Origin: Argentina anserina | Taxonomy: Eukaryota > Streptophyta > Magnoliopsida > Rosales > Rosaceae | Assembly: GCF_933775445.1 (NCBI RefSeq) | Contig: NC_065878.1 | Span: 12,969,395-13,033,394 of the forward strand | Direction of reading: 5' to 3' | Length of the DNA: 64,000 bases | In this document: positions 13,004 to 24,352 of the stretch, piece after piece | How positions within the stretch are numbered: position 1 is the first letter of the stretch | Layout: each line of letters starts with the position of its first letter | Notes under the pieces: model-generated | What the model was told of the DNA's origin: nothing | Database searches by the model: none | What the model saw: the letters and a program-made list of their open reading frames with translations, nothing else | Position numbers and translations under genes: made by a program

Positions 13004-13412
13004 TTAAAATCCAACAGTTGCTTCCAGTCGCCGTCGGACCCGAGTGGGCATGATTTGCACCTTGGACTTTGCCTCACATTTGGAGCAACTGGCCATTAGA
13101 TGGATCTTGTTGGTATCCTCAATCTTAGACCCACTGGCCACAAGATAATACTCCTTGGTTAGGATATCACACTTGTAACTTGTTACACACAAGATAAATG
13201 ACATGCTTGAGGTTTGGATCACCCCATGTGCCATACGTATCGCAGCAAGGGGTTCCTTCCTCTTTGGTATCCTGACTCCCCTCCTCCTCATTCTCTCTGT
13301 ATGCTACCCCCCATGAAAAGCCTATAGCAGCACTCGTGGTCGAGTACACCAAAACATAGAGGAAAAAGGAAATTAGGGGGTTGGATTCAGATATACTTTT
13401 GGGAACTGACAT
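13004..13412 (-). pseudogene. Unknown small protein fragment with one frameshift
   Basis: Read on the minus strand from 13412, a methionine-started frame encodes a hydrophobic stretch (ISFFLYVLVYSTTSAAIGF, possibly a membrane segment or signal anchor), then an acidic linker and GTWGDPNLKHVIYLVC. Near 13170-13200 it stops, and the neighbouring frame carries on with YKCDILTKEYYLVASGSK, SCSKCEAKSKVQ and PTRVRRRLEATVGF. The two parts read as one protein of about 130 residues broken by a frameshift or an unrecognised intron. I do not recognise the family. It lies about 440 bp upstream of URT1 in the opposite orientation. Confidence 0.35.
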
Positions 13413-13854
13413 GAGGTACCACGAAGAATAGCTTATTCGCTCTTTGCCTACTACCTTACTGAGATAATGGAGTTGGAGTTTCTCTCTGATTTATTGTAAT
13501 TTGAAGTTCAGACACTTTGCTCAACTTTATATTCTCTCTAATTTGGCCCTATCTAATAAAGAACTTAGAAGTGGATTAAATGGTTTTTTTTTTTAAAATG
13601 GATTCATTAAACTTAAGTTGTGATTACTTTAGGTGTGTAACTGTATTTAGTAATTGTTTTAATTTAATTATATTTTGTGTGCTTGATTAAAGATCAAAAC
13701 TTGATCCAGATAAGCTTAACCAAGGGGATACGAGAGAGATTATTCTCAATAGAGAGTGAAGTCGTAAAGACAATCATATACCAAATCAGTGCTTTCCTCA
13801 CTTCACCTCTTCAAAACCCAAAACTCATAAAACTGCTGACATCCCCAAACTGCA

Positions 13855-16800
13855 ATGGCCAGTGGTGGAGGTGACCCGCCGCCTCTTCCGGCGTCTAACG
13901 GCGGCGAATTCCTCCTCTCCTTGCTCCAGAAGGCCCCACACCACCACTACCGAGGTCGCACCCCGCCCCAACCTCCACCCCAGCAATCCCCGGTGCTCGA
14001 TCCCGCCGTCGCCGCCCTCGGCCCCACCCTCCCGTTCCAGCCGCCGTGGGGATCTTCTCCGTCGTCGTCGTCATCCAACGGCCGAGATCATTATCCTCCT
14101 CCTCATCACAACTGGCCCAATACGCAGTCTCCTCCTCCTCCTTTCAACTTCCTGGGGTTTCCTCAAAACCCTAACTCCTCTCCTCCGACGCCCAATCACT
14201 TCCCCCAGTTCGGCACCGGCCAATTCAACCAGAACCCGGCGAACCTCGCCGACGATTTCAGGAAGCTTGGGCTTTCGCCGCCGAACAGTTCCATCCAGAA
14301 CCTCGCTCACCTCGAAGAACAGAAGCTCAAGCTCAGCTATACACCGGCCGGCGACATTATCCGAAATCGGGAGTCTCCAGCTACTTCCTCTGAAGCTTCC
14401 AAGCTCAGTAATGGCTTGGACCGCAATCTCCACTTCGGTTCCAACAACTTTTCAGCTTCCAATGACTTTCGCCGTGCGAATTACGATTCACTGGAGCAAG
14501 AACCGAGAGGGGGAGGCGGCAGCGGCAGGGGGAAGCAAGTTCATAGGACAATGCCGCCGCCGGGGTTCGGGGGAGGTGTGGAGCACAATGTGGATAGGGA
14601 GAGGCCGAATTCGAGTGAGTTTGCGAGGAGGAATAGGGAGGGTTCTTTCGAGAATGAGAGGGTGAGGAGATTGGGAGGTGAAGATGGTCGAATTCGACGA
14701 AATGAGGCTGGTAGAATGGGGATTTCTGCTCGGCCTGGTCCTCCTGCTGGCACCAATCTCCATTCCGTTTCTGCTTCGGAGATTGAGGAGTCGGTGATGA
14801 ATTTTGAGGGTGGAGAGAGGGTGAGAAAAGATAGTGATGAGGTTGAAGATGCATGCCAACACTTGCTTGAGGATGAAAGGGATGAGAAGAATGAGGGGAA
14901 GAAACACCATAAGGTTAGACCTTTCTCTATTGCCATATATATAATCAAGGTTTTGTTTATAATGGGAATTTATGATGGTATTTTTTTTTGTTCCAAAATT
15001 AGAATAAAAGATTATGCCTACTTGTTTGAAATGTTATAGTTTGAACTTTGAAGAATTGTGTGCTTAATATTTCACTAAGTTTTGTTCAAGGAACGATGCA
15101 TTAGCTTTCGTATTGTAAAGCCAAATAGAATTTGATACCATTCTAATAAAAAGAAGGTTAATTTTCATCGCAGTGGTGACCATTAATATGTATTAGAAAT
15201 TTTATTTTCTACCAAGTTAGCTGAGATGAGAGTTTTTTGTTTTGTTTTTGTTTTTGTAAATTTCATTGCCAGGATTCGAGATCCGATAACAGAGGACAGC
15301 ACCAACTTAGCCAAAGAATGAGATCCTACAAAAGACAAACACTGTGTCGCTATGACATAGAGAGACTAAATGATCCTTTTCTTGAAATTTTTGAATCCTT
15401 GATACCAACTGAGGAAGAAAAGGCCAAGCAGAAGCAATTATTAACATTATTGGAGAATATAATTAGCAAAGAATGGCCTGATGCTCGCCTATATATTTAT
15501 GGATCATGTGGCAACTCCTTTGGAGTTTCTAGAAGTGATATTGATCTGTGCCTGGTGATTGGTGAAGAAGACGTCAACAAATCTGAGATCTTACTCCGGC
15601 TGGCAGAACTTTTGCAGTCAGACAACCTAGAGAACGTACAGGTGAATAAGAATTCTCTTTTCTCATGCATTTATGTGACAGATGAAACTCTACGTTTTGG
15701 AATTGACTAGTCTTAATGAATGCTATTTACTATGAGTGTGTCATTCCATTGACTGTTGTGCTTCTAAAAGAGATGTTTCAGTGGCCTGAGTTGTAACCCT
15801 ACGATGTGAAGTGATCCTTTTGCTATTTCAGTTGCTACTTGCAACTGGACATAAATGAACTTTGTTAGTATTTTTATATATTCTGCAAATACAAATACAT
15901 CATATGCAGCTCCCTATTCCCATATGTACTTGGGAGAATAAATTTGTGGACTGGCCTAGCAAAGGGATTTAGTTGGGTTTGAGCTTGGAGGATGATATTT
16001 ATTTATGTACTTTTATTTTGCCTTTGGATAAATGGACTTTGCATTAGTCTCGCAACCCCTCATACCAATGTATTCTCATCACACTTATATGAGTAGGTGA
16101 CTGATTTTAGGGTTGTTTGTTACTAAGCATATATGCATATAAAAGCTCCTTAATGAAGTTACTACTCTTTTTGAGAGGACCATTAGTTGATTGCAACAGG
16201 ACGGAGCTGTGGATGAGAAATCCACTTATCTTCGAGAGCTGAAAACAGAGGAGCTAGATTAATAGAATTACTATGAATGCTCAAACCTAGGTGTCCTTGA
16301 AGTCATTGATGTATAGTTATCATCTTTGTGTACAAGTTTGATAATGTCACATTATTCTTTGTTTCCATCAAATTAATTTTTTCCATTAGCCAACACAATT
16401 AATTGTTTTAATGCTCTTGAATGTTTTAGTATATTATGTTGATTTTGTTGGTAAGCAATCCTATTTGTTTCCAGGCCTTGACACGTGCTAGGGTACCCAT
16501 AGTAAAGCTTATGGATCCAGTCACTGGAATCTCCTGTGATATATGCATCAACAATGTTTTGGCTGTGGTAAATACAAAGCTTCTTCGTGATTATGCAAAT
16601 ATAGACGCAAGATTACGACAGCTGGCTTTTATTGTGAAACATTGGGCCAAGTCTAGAGGAGTCAATGAAACATACCATGGAACCCTATCTAGCTATGCGT
16701 AAGTTAACTTTTAAGTTATGCTTCAATTCCCAGTTTAGTTTAGAAAAGGTCTCTCGAAAGTGATCTTGATTGTATGCTTCACCTACCAATAGTCCCGTGC

Positions 16801-17918
16801 TATGATGGTACAGATGTCTATGGTGATGTGTTTAGGAACTGTTTTTCTGCCTTTTACCATGAGTGACTGTGTCTCCACTTTGTTCACCAGGTATGTTTTG
16901 ATGTGCATTCACTTCTTACAACAACAGAGACCAGCTATTCTTCCCTGCTTACAGGTAGCTTGAAGCAGAGACACATAATATATCTGCAAGCCTGACATTC
17001 AATATTCAATGTGTATTTGATCACCCAACCTTTATTCTGCATCAGGGAATGCGAGCAACATACTCTGTCACCGTAGAGAACATTGAATGTGCTTTCTTTG
17101 ATCAAATAGACAAGCTTCAGAATTTTGGATCCCAGAACAGGGAAACCATTGCTGAACTCGTGTGGGCATTTTTCAATTACTGGGCATATAGTCATGACTA
17201 TGCAAATACTGTCATATCAGTGCGTCTGGGAAGCACAATCAGGTGTGGTTTATACTCTTTCGGATGATTAGCAATTTAGATTAGTTGGTTATAAAATTTG
17301 TGGTTTCTCTCTCATATGCTTTTGAATAGACTCAAGTATTCAAGATATCTTAAGATAATTATTGTTGAATGTCTGGTAGTGGTTTAAGCGTGACCATACT
17401 ATTGTACACTTTTTTGCATCTAAAGTTGTAAAGTAAATGTGGGACTTGAACCACAATGATGAACAGGAATTAGTTTACATTGAATGATTGAACTCGGATG
17501 AACTTTTACACTCTTGATACTGATTGTTTTGGTGAGGATAGAACGTAAACCCTTGCTCTCTTTTGTTGCTTGTTGTATTTCCATTTATGTTGGTCAGAAT
17601 TATTAATCGTGATGTTTGGGTGCGTATGTGACACTATTAATTATCATTTAAGTTATGGCAAGTGCAATTTATCAATTGTTATATGGTGTTGTTAATTTGG
17701 TCAGCAAGCGTGAGAAGGACTGGACAAGGAGGATTGGAAATGACCGGCATTTGATATGCATAGAGGATCCATTTGAGACATCCCATGACCTGGGACGAGT
17801 TGTGGACAGGCACAGCATAAAAGTTTTGAGAGAGGAGTTTGAACGTGCGGCTGAGATATTGCAGTATGATGCAAATCCCTGTGTGAAGCTCTTTGAACCC
17901 TACATTCCTAGTGTCTAG
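13855..17918 (+). CDS. URT1: UTP:RNA uridylyltransferase (URT1-type), six exons
   Basis: Exons are 13855-14913, 15273-15641, 16475-16698, 16891-16954, 17046-17242 and 17705-17918, all with GT-AG introns and consistent phase, giving about 708 residues. Family knowledge: URT1 adds uridines to deadenylated mRNA tails in the cytoplasm. Residues 1-353, in exon 1, form a disordered Pro/Ser/Gly/Arg-rich arm with the conserved start motif [10 protein letters not shown]. The catalytic nucleotidyltransferase fold follows: YGSCGNSFG at about 429-437, metal-binding Asp 442 and Asp 444 in SDIDLCL, and Asp 498 in SCDICINN. The PAP-associated region includes [14 protein letters not shown] and the nucleotide-recognition stretch [14 protein letters not shown] (649-662). 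The length is close to the Arabidopsis protein and no damage is visible. The start was chosen because the conserved N-terminal motif follows directly. HESO1-type enzymes are relatives, but the long N-terminal arm favours URT1. Confidence 0.93.
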
Positions 17919-18347
17919 CTATTTTACTAGTTTCCCTTTTAACTTAATGGAAATTGTTTACTAGCTGAGCAGAATTTGGGTCGCAACTATGGTAAAGTAT
18001 GCTACGAATGTAAAATACGTTGTTACCACAGTTTCGTTTGTTATATGTATAGTTTTTTTTATGCTTAGCCTTTTATTTATAGGTTGACTAGCAGAGAATT
18101 TCTCCATGGAGAAAATATCACTTTCCTTTTTTCTTTTAAAGGTTCCGCCATTGTTTGCAAATACTGTATTGGGTCAAATTTAACATTTGGTCGCTTCAAT
18201 TTTTTCTCTTCAAAGTTCAAAGTACCTATACCCTATTGATCCTTTTTTACTGTTTAATTTTTTTATTTCCAACATATTGTTTCTTTGTTAAAGCCAAAGT
18301 ATACTTGGAACTAAAGAGAACGTGCTCACTGGATATGTGAGATGAAG
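17919..18347. other. URT1 downstream region
   Basis: This AT- and T-rich sequence follows the stop codon and presumably includes the 3' UTR. I see no clear poly(A) signal that I would commit to and no gene. Confidence 0.4.
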
Positions 18348-18507
18348 TAGCCACTGTGTGCTTTGTGTTTGTAGTAGTTGGTTTGCTGGATTTCTTTTCT
18401 TTCTGTTCTTGTCGGGTTTCTTCTTTCAGTTGTAGTTTGTGCCTCTGGCTGCCTCTTTGGCTTAATGAAATGCATATTCAGACCCAAAAAAAAAAAATTA
18501 GCCACTG
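18348..18507 (+). mobile_element. Short retroposon (5'-truncated LINE or SINE) with target duplication
   Basis: A 142-bp insert (18357-18498) is flanked by the direct repeat TAGCCACTG at 18348-18356 and 18499-18507. The insert is T-rich, ends with GGCTTAATGAAATGCATATTCAG and finishes in a run of 12 A residues. A poly(A) tail with flanking duplications is the signature of LINE-machinery retroposition. The internal wording resembles LINE 3' ends, but no coding part remains. Confidence 0.7.
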
Positions 18508-19111
18508 ATATAGTACACAATCCAGTTCAACACATGATGGAACTAAACCTGTTGAAGTTGCTGAAATGTATGATAGAACTACATGTTGAAGTTGATCGCC
18601 TTCACCTTGTCTTGCCTATTCAAATTGTCTGGTGTGAGTGGCTGAGTACGCCAATCTTGTCAAAGTGATATGCTCTATATAAGCATGTCCATCATTGACA
18701 AAGTCACTGTCTGTACCAAAATGGTGTATCCGTAAACTCGCAATTTGCAACTGTATCATTGGTAGGTTTAGACTAAATAAACAGTTCTCATGATGGCAGC
18801 TCTATAAGAGCAGAACTGTACAGAAACTGATCGCCAGAATTAACAATAATAAGACGCATAAGATCGTTTATTAAGCTTCACAGATTGTTTGGATTGGTTG
18901 ACTCTAACAAATTATATGCACTGTTAAATGTGAATAACTAAGTATTGGCTAGGACTGGCCAAATTGCATTTAGTGTTCAGTATTAGCTTGTGAGTTGTGA
19001 ATTGTTGCCGCTGACTGAGGCTGGCTATGTAAGGATGATACGAAAGCTGAATGAATGAGCTTGCTTGCCATGACCTGAAAAATTCCTCGATTTATTTTTC
19101 TTATAAAGGCC
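18508..19111. other. Spacer without a recognised gene
   Basis: Low-complexity T-rich and mixed sequence. No open frame with recognisable domains and no clear repeat borders were found. Confidence 0.4.
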
Positions 19112-19430
19112 ATGGAAACGATCGACTATGTACTTCAATTCATTATTCTCGGCTAGTTCTCTTTGCTTCTCTCTACTATTCTTCTGTAGAAATAATTTCC
19201 TAGCCTTTCACAAAGATAAACTGTTCTTTCTTGTGGCAACAAGTAACATGTTATCAACTGCCACAGAAAGCACAGGTTGGCCCTTCATTGGTGAAACCCT
19301 CGAGAATTTGAAGAACTACGGCCCTTCTTGAAGCCATGAAGCGCATAAAGAATATCCGCCCCGTTGTTAGAAGTCACCACAGCCGCCTTCGATGAGATAA
19401 GCGGCGTTGTCGCCATTCAACCAATTTGCT
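19112..19430 (+). pseudogene. Cytochrome P450 N-terminal relic
   Basis: A start at 19112 begins METIDYVLQFIILG, a hydrophobic N-terminal anchor, but stops follow. The frame that resumes near 19190 encodes AFHKDKLFFL and later STGWPFIGETLENLKNYG. The GWPFIGETLE wording is typical of the proline-rich hinge region just after the membrane anchor in plant class A-like P450s. Nothing after about 19430 continues the protein, so this is at most a broken first exon. TTATAAAGG just upstream may be a relic TATA box. Confidence 0.4.
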
Positions 19431-19656
19431 CGAACAGGTTTGACAGAGCTAAAGGAGGCGAAGAATTGACTAATGTGGAATATTTAACATACGATGAAAT
19501 GACAAAACTACCTTCCACTATTTTACTCCCATGACTGCACACCAATCATGACAAAGTGGTCGTTCTCCTCTATATTAACATAATGACATATCTCCACCAT
19601 TTGACACGGTTCTTGTTTGACTGAAATGATGCATCTGCATGTTACCTTCCAATTAT

Positions 19657-19702
19657 AAGTTTACAACTGTATCCTTTCAAAAAAAAAAGTTTACAACTGT
19701 AT
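19657..19702. repeat. 16-bp duplication flanking a 14-bp C/T plus poly(A) insert
   Basis: AAGTTTACAACTGTAT is present at 19657-19672 and again at 19687-19702. Between them lies CCTTTC followed by A residues. This looks like an extremely truncated retroposition event (tail only) with its target duplication, although slippage or filler-DNA repair would also explain it. Confidence 0.55.
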
Positions 19703-19742
19703 TATTGGTATTATAATTATGGTAGCGTGCAAACAGGTCTAC

Positions 19743-20402
19743 TTAGGAAGAGCGTACACGGCATCTTAGTCGCGTGTCTCGGCGTGGATACGGACACTCC
19801 CGGATACGAAGATACGCCCCGACACGCGTACTTAGTTAGGACACAAGTTGGACACGTCAGTATCATAAGCAGACACGCCAGTGAGTTGAATATGTTAGGT
19901 GCTTCTCTCGTCTTTCTCTGGTCAAACGGTGCGGCCGCCGTGGTGGAGAGCCGCGCATGAGGCTATCGATGCCCAACCCAAAGAAGTTGCCGGAGTCTGC
20001 TATGCTAGATCCTTCTTGCTTATACTGATTTTTGAAGGTTTGGAATGGGTTGACTAAGGAAGGAGGGGTTTCTGTGATGAGGGAGATAAGGTTGAATTGA
20101 TGGCACTTTGGGACTTGAGAGGTTGTAATCAATTTGAGAGGAGGGTTCTCAGATCATGATGGAACTGTGGAAGATAAAGATGGGGTTTCGGAGTAATCGA
20201 GGTCGATCGCACTATATCTTCGCTCTTTTTTATCTTTTTTTTATTTAGTTTATCAACTTTAATTGCTATATTTTCATTTTGTATATAATAATAATAATTA
20301 TAATAATAATAATTAATTAACGTGTATTACGTATCTGTGTCCAAAGTATTGTTCATTTGTCGTGTATATGTATCGTACCATGTCCATGTCCGTGCTTTTT
20401 AG
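19743..20402. mobile_element. Non-autonomous TIR element with GGACACG-type ends
   Basis: The left end reads AGGAAGAGCGTACACGG and the right end, inverted, reads AAAAAGCACGGACATGG. Both ends are rich in GGACACG/CGTGTCC words. The interior (about 19880-20170) is of a different, more GC-rich composition and may be acquired sequence. A related element lies at 37560-38395. No transposase is encoded and I could not define target duplications. Confidence 0.5.
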
Positions 20403-20529
20403 AGCTCTATTAGATCACAGAACTGTACACACGTTCGAACGTGGTTGAATATACACTACATTACGATAGTTGAGAATAATGTGACTAAAAGACAGTGGCA
20501 GAACCACGTTGAATATCGGTAGGGCTATA

Positions 20530-20876
20530 TGTCAATCCCGTTTTCGGAAGTGTCTATCATGTGCGTCGCTGGTTATTTGAGCTTCATGCATATGTGAGAT
20601 TGCTCAATGATCGGGAGTGTGGGAGATATAAGGCTGCTATTTCTTAAGGGTTCAGACAGGCTGACCCGGTTAAGTTTGGGGAGCTTGTCGCTAGTTGGAG
20701 ACTTAACGTCGAAGAAGAGAGTAGGCCGCCCTACACACTGGTCGGGGTCTAGAGCCGATCACCTGATGAGCACAAGCATGGTGAACACTGCATTTCCTAG
20801 TTGGATAAGGCTGGCTCCATGAGGATGGAGCGCCACATGAACCAAGTGTGGCAGCCGAATGGCTAGGTCCATGACA
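20530..20876 (+). repeat. TRIM left LTR
   Basis: Begins TGTCAATCCCGTTTTCGG and ends GGTCCATGACA. It aligns along its whole length with 21173-21509 at roughly 75-80 percent by eye, with CATGCATATGTGAGATT and GGTTAAGTTTGGGGAG as conserved landmarks. The divergence implies an old insertion. Confidence 0.85.
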
Positions 20877-20878
20877 CA

Positions 20879-20890
20879 TGGTATCAGAGC
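20879..20890 (+). other. TRIM primer-binding site
   Basis: TGGTATCAGAGC is the usual complement of the 3' end of initiator methionine tRNA in plant LTR elements. It sits two bases after the left LTR. Confidence 0.85.
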
Positions 20891-21160
20891 CGTCTCGGCA
20901 TCGCCGTCGTTGTGTCGCCAAACGCTCACACGTGTAGCCAAGCGCTCACACGTGTAGCCGTGTCTTCAAGATACAAGGGGCTCCACGGGGGAGTCGAGTA
21001 GGCAGGGTGCCTTTAAGGGAAGGACCAAACGAGAGATCCAGGACGAGAGATCCGGTGCGAAACTTTGTTAGGCGATATTTGGGAACTCCTTTCGTCTCTT
21101 AGGCATCGTAGCCGTATGAGGGATACGCGTGCCATAGTGGGGATGTCGTGTACGTCTTTT

Positions 21161-21172
21161 GGTGGAGGAGGA
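21161..21172 (+). other. TRIM polypurine tract
   Basis: GGTGGAGGAGGA lies immediately before the right LTR, at the position expected for plus-strand priming. Confidence 0.75.
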
Positions 21173-21509
21173 TGTTACGTCCCATTTTCGGGAGTGTCTA
21201 TCATTGGCGTCGCTGGTTATATGAGCTTCATGCATATGTGAGATTACTCCATGATCAAGAGTGTGAGAGAGATATATGGCTGCCCCTTCCTAGGGGGTCA
21301 GACAGGCCGATCCGGTTAAGTTTGGGGAGTTTGTCGTTAGTCAGGAACTTAATGTCGAAGAAATGAGTAAGGTGTCCTACAAACTGGTCGGGGTCTATTG
21401 CCGATCCCTTGATGAGGTTAGTGCATTGTCCTGTTAGATAAGGCTAACTTTATGGGAACGGAGCGTCGCATGGACCAAATCTGACAGCCGAATGACTAGA
21501 TCCGTAACA
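21173..21509 (+). repeat. TRIM right LTR
   Basis: Begins TGTTACGTCCCATTTTCGGG and ends GATCCGTAACA. It is collinear with the left LTR. Confidence 0.85.
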
Positions 21510-21579
21510 TTTAACCCATCTTAAAATTTCAATATTTGAGTCCCTATATGTGATAATTTTTTTGCAGTATCTGAGTTGG

Positions 21580-22435
21580 TTCAGTTGGTTTTTTTGCTGA
21601 GTTGGTTCAGTTGGTTAAGGGCTTGCATTGCAAGCATTGAAGAGGGTTCATCGATACCGGCATCTTCGCCCCGCTCGGTGCTTTCAAAATACATCTACTT
21701 GCGCTTACTAGTGGGTTCCAACACCGGCACCTTCCCCCCCCCCCTCGCCGACCTCGCTTTTCACAAATCGAATGCCGAAGCACTTTGCATTGCGCCCAGT
21801 CCCCCGACCTGCTTATTACTTGCACATTGAAGTGAGTTCATCGACACTGACACCTTCCTCCCGTCGCTGCATTTATTTTTGTCGCAAATCGAGTGCCGAA
21901 GCACTTTGTATTGCGCCGTTGCACTTAATTTGCTACTACTTGAGCATTGAGGTGAGTATATTTCGGCCACCGGCATCACTTCCCCCCACTCGCCGCGCTC
22001 GCTTTTCACAAACGGAGCTTCCAAGAACTTTGCATCGCCTTCGACACCCGATCTGCTTATTATTGCAAGCATTGAAAAGGGTTCATCGATACCAGCACCT
22101 TCCCCCCGTTCGGCGCTTTCAAAATACATCCACTTGCGCTTACTAGTAGGTTCCGACACAGGCACCTTCTCTCCCTCGCCGCCCTCGCTTTTCACAAATC
22201 GAATGTCGAAGCACTTTGCATTGCGCCCAGTCCCTCGGCCTGCTTATTACTCGCGCATTGAACTGAGTTCATCGACACCGAAACCTTCCTCCCCTCACAA
22301 CATTTGTTTATGTCGCAAATCGAGTGCCGAAGTACAATTTCTCGTTAGTGACGGGCTCATATCCCTCCTTTTAATTGATATGAGCGGTTACCGACATTCT
22401 TTTTGGCATGGCTGATTCTGGGTTCGAATCATGCC
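21580..22435 (+). repeat. Array of tRNA/SINE-like units with internal duplication
   Basis: The left edge has TGGTTCAGTTGGTTAAGG, resembling a pol III A box. The right edge has GGTTCGAATCATGCC (about 22411-22425), a perfect B box. Between them, B-box-like cores of the type GGTTCATCGATACC recur near 21643, 21711, 21833, 21955, 22079, 22147 and 22265, mostly about 120 bp apart. Each is followed by CACCTTCC-type sequence, CGCTTTTCACAAATCGA and GAAGCACTTTGCATTGCG. The block 21634-22070 is largely repeated from 22071. I see no poly(A) end or target duplication. It may derive from a SINE whose body was amplified in place. Confidence 0.55.
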
Positions 22436-23390
22436 TCCCATTGTTTTCTCTTCTGTTTTTATTTTACTTTTCTTATTGTATGTTTTCCATTCTCCTTCAC
22501 TCTTTCCCACACTTCTCCACCCTTTTCCCAATTCTTTTCTTTATAGTTTTGTTTCCCTCTTCATTTATTTCATAATTTTTTGTATTATTTTATTTTAGTA
22601 TGTCTTATATCTATACTTCATCCTATTGTTTCCTCATATTTTTTTATCCTTTTTTCTTCAGTTACAACTTACTTTGTATGCAAATTCTTTAATGTTTTCA
22701 TTTAGTACAATATTTTTTATCTTAAAACTAGTCATACCCAATTCTAGCTATTTAGGACAATGATGAATTAAATTGTTTTTAATTTAATCAAAACTATCTC
22801 ATTCATTTTTGAAACGCCTAAAATTGTCAATCTAGCCCTTTGCCTGGTCGAAGGGAAATTTGTCTCTTTCTTTTTGGTAATTATAATAATTCATTGAAGA
22901 AAAACCACAAACATATATACCACGAAACAAAGCAAACAAATGGACAGAGCTGAAACTTAGGTTTAATTAGGATACTGCATATATAACTTGCATGAACCAC
23001 TGAAGAATGATTACAAAGCCGATCTACGTGGGAAATGTGGTTCAAACGAGAAAATGATTATGGACCCGGTTCTTGTAAACCAAAGAACTACGAATTCGCC
23101 TATTTCCTCATCAATCATCAACTGTAGCTATTAGCTAATCTCTTCTATTTATGTGATGTGCTGAAAAGGGGGACGGAAATAGAACTGAAAAATCGGGCCA
23201 GCTCCAACGTTTGAGTTATTTTTTATTTTTTGAGAAGAACACCAAAATAAACCTTTTTTTTTGTTACAACTCCAAAATAAATTTTAAGAGAGAAGACTCT
23301 AGAGACACCAAAAGTTATACAAAAATCAAAGGAAAAATTATAAAAATATACTATCTCCCACTTATTTCTCAATCATAAAAAAATCATCTC
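22436..23390. other. T-rich then mixed intergenic DNA
   Basis: About 22440-22700 is strongly T/C-rich. Beyond it lies AT-rich sequence with no open frame of note and no clear repeat borders. A stretch at 23215-23300 resembles the right-hand flank of the GTCACA-repeat family (short phrases such as CCAAAATAAA). Confidence 0.4.
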
Positions 23391-23764
23391 AATTAAATTG
23401 AAATTAGAAAATAGTCAACAAGCATGAAATAAAATTAGAAAAAGTTACTTTTAAATATTTTCCGGACTGTTTTGCCATTTTTCGTTCTTTTTCTTTTTCT
23501 TTTTCATTCTTCTAATTCCGACCATAATTTTACCGTCCGGCGATAAATTTGAGAGTGGTTGGTACCGTTGGAAAGATCTCTCCAAACCGACCATTGTACA
23601 AGGCGCAACAATCCTCACAAGGGGTTGCCGCCGTTGATGGAGGTGCTCCAAGCAATTTCGGTGAAACGGAAGCTCAAGGTTCTCTAAATCTAGTTATTCT
23701 CATCATTATGAGCATACTCGTACCAATATCATTTGAATTTAACATAATTTCGCATATTTAGACA

Positions 23765-24105
23765 TTTTCTCTCGGCCTATCACACCCGCTGTCACACTAT
23801 CTATCACACCCGCTGTCACAACTGATGTCACACCCGATGTCACATATTTAAACATTTCCTCTCGGCCTATCACACCCGTTGTCACATTACCTATCACATC
23901 CGATGTCACAACTGCTGTTATAACTACTGTCACAATTGTTGTCACACCCGCTATCACACCCGATGTCACAACTGCACACTACCTATCACACTGGTTGTCA
24001 GACTACCTCTCACACCTCTTGTTACAGTACCTATCACACTACGTATCACACCCACTGTCACACCCGATGTCACACACATTGTCACACCCACTGTCACTAT
24101 GTTGT
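23765..24105 (+). repeat. GTCACA/TATCACA minisatellite array
   Basis: Units of about 20 bp such as TATCACACCCGCTGTCACAC follow one another with many variants (actgatgtcaca, cctatcaca). A longer duplication of about 92 bp starts at 23751 and again at 23843 (landmark CTCTCGGCCTATCACACCCG). Confidence 0.8.
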
Positions 24106-24210
24106 GAGAAGAAGAATAAGAAAAATGACTAGAAATAACGAACATTTGTTTACTGTTATGTGATCTTGAACTTTTCAAATCAACTCAGACGATCTAAATA
24201 TTAACATTAA

Positions 24211-24352
24211 TATGATGTCACACCCCCAGCCACACCACCTATCACACTATATGTCACATTGCCTATCACACTACTACCTGTCACAGCAGAAAGTTAGTGT
24301 GACTGATAGTGTGATAAGTACTATGCCAGCTAGTGTGACAACAGTGTGATAG
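24211..24352. repeat. Short GTCACA array with an inverted half
   Basis: The first half uses CACACCACCTATCACAC wording and the second half uses the complement (GTGTGACTGATAGTGTGATAAG), so the array can fold back on itself. Confidence 0.65.

Larger units (their letters stand above)
20530..21509 (+). mobile_element. TRIM (miniature LTR retrotransposon), complete structure
   Basis: Two LTRs of about 340 bp (20530-20876 and 21173-21509) flank a non-coding interior of 296 bp. A primer-binding site TGGTATCAGAGC lies two bases after the left LTR, and a polypurine tract lies directly before the right LTR. Both LTRs begin TGT and end ACA. The total is about 980 bp with no gag or pol, so it fits the TRIM class, moved by proteins of other elements. 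A clear 5-bp target duplication was not found (ctata left, tttaa right). No 5S rRNA-like block is visible, so I do not call it Cassandra. Confidence 0.88.

Noticed and set aside
14071..14948. Several long minus-strand and shifted plus-strand open frames over URT1 exon 1
   Set aside because: They are shadows of a GC-rich low-complexity coding exon; the URT1 frame joins correctly to five downstream exons.
20530..20876. A Cassandra-type TRIM
   Set aside because: I did not find a 5S rRNA-like segment with internal pol III boxes in the LTR.
21597..21660. A tRNA gene
   Set aside because: A- and B-like boxes are present, but I could not fold a cloverleaf with paired acceptor and anticodon stems; the repeat context favours a SINE-like origin.
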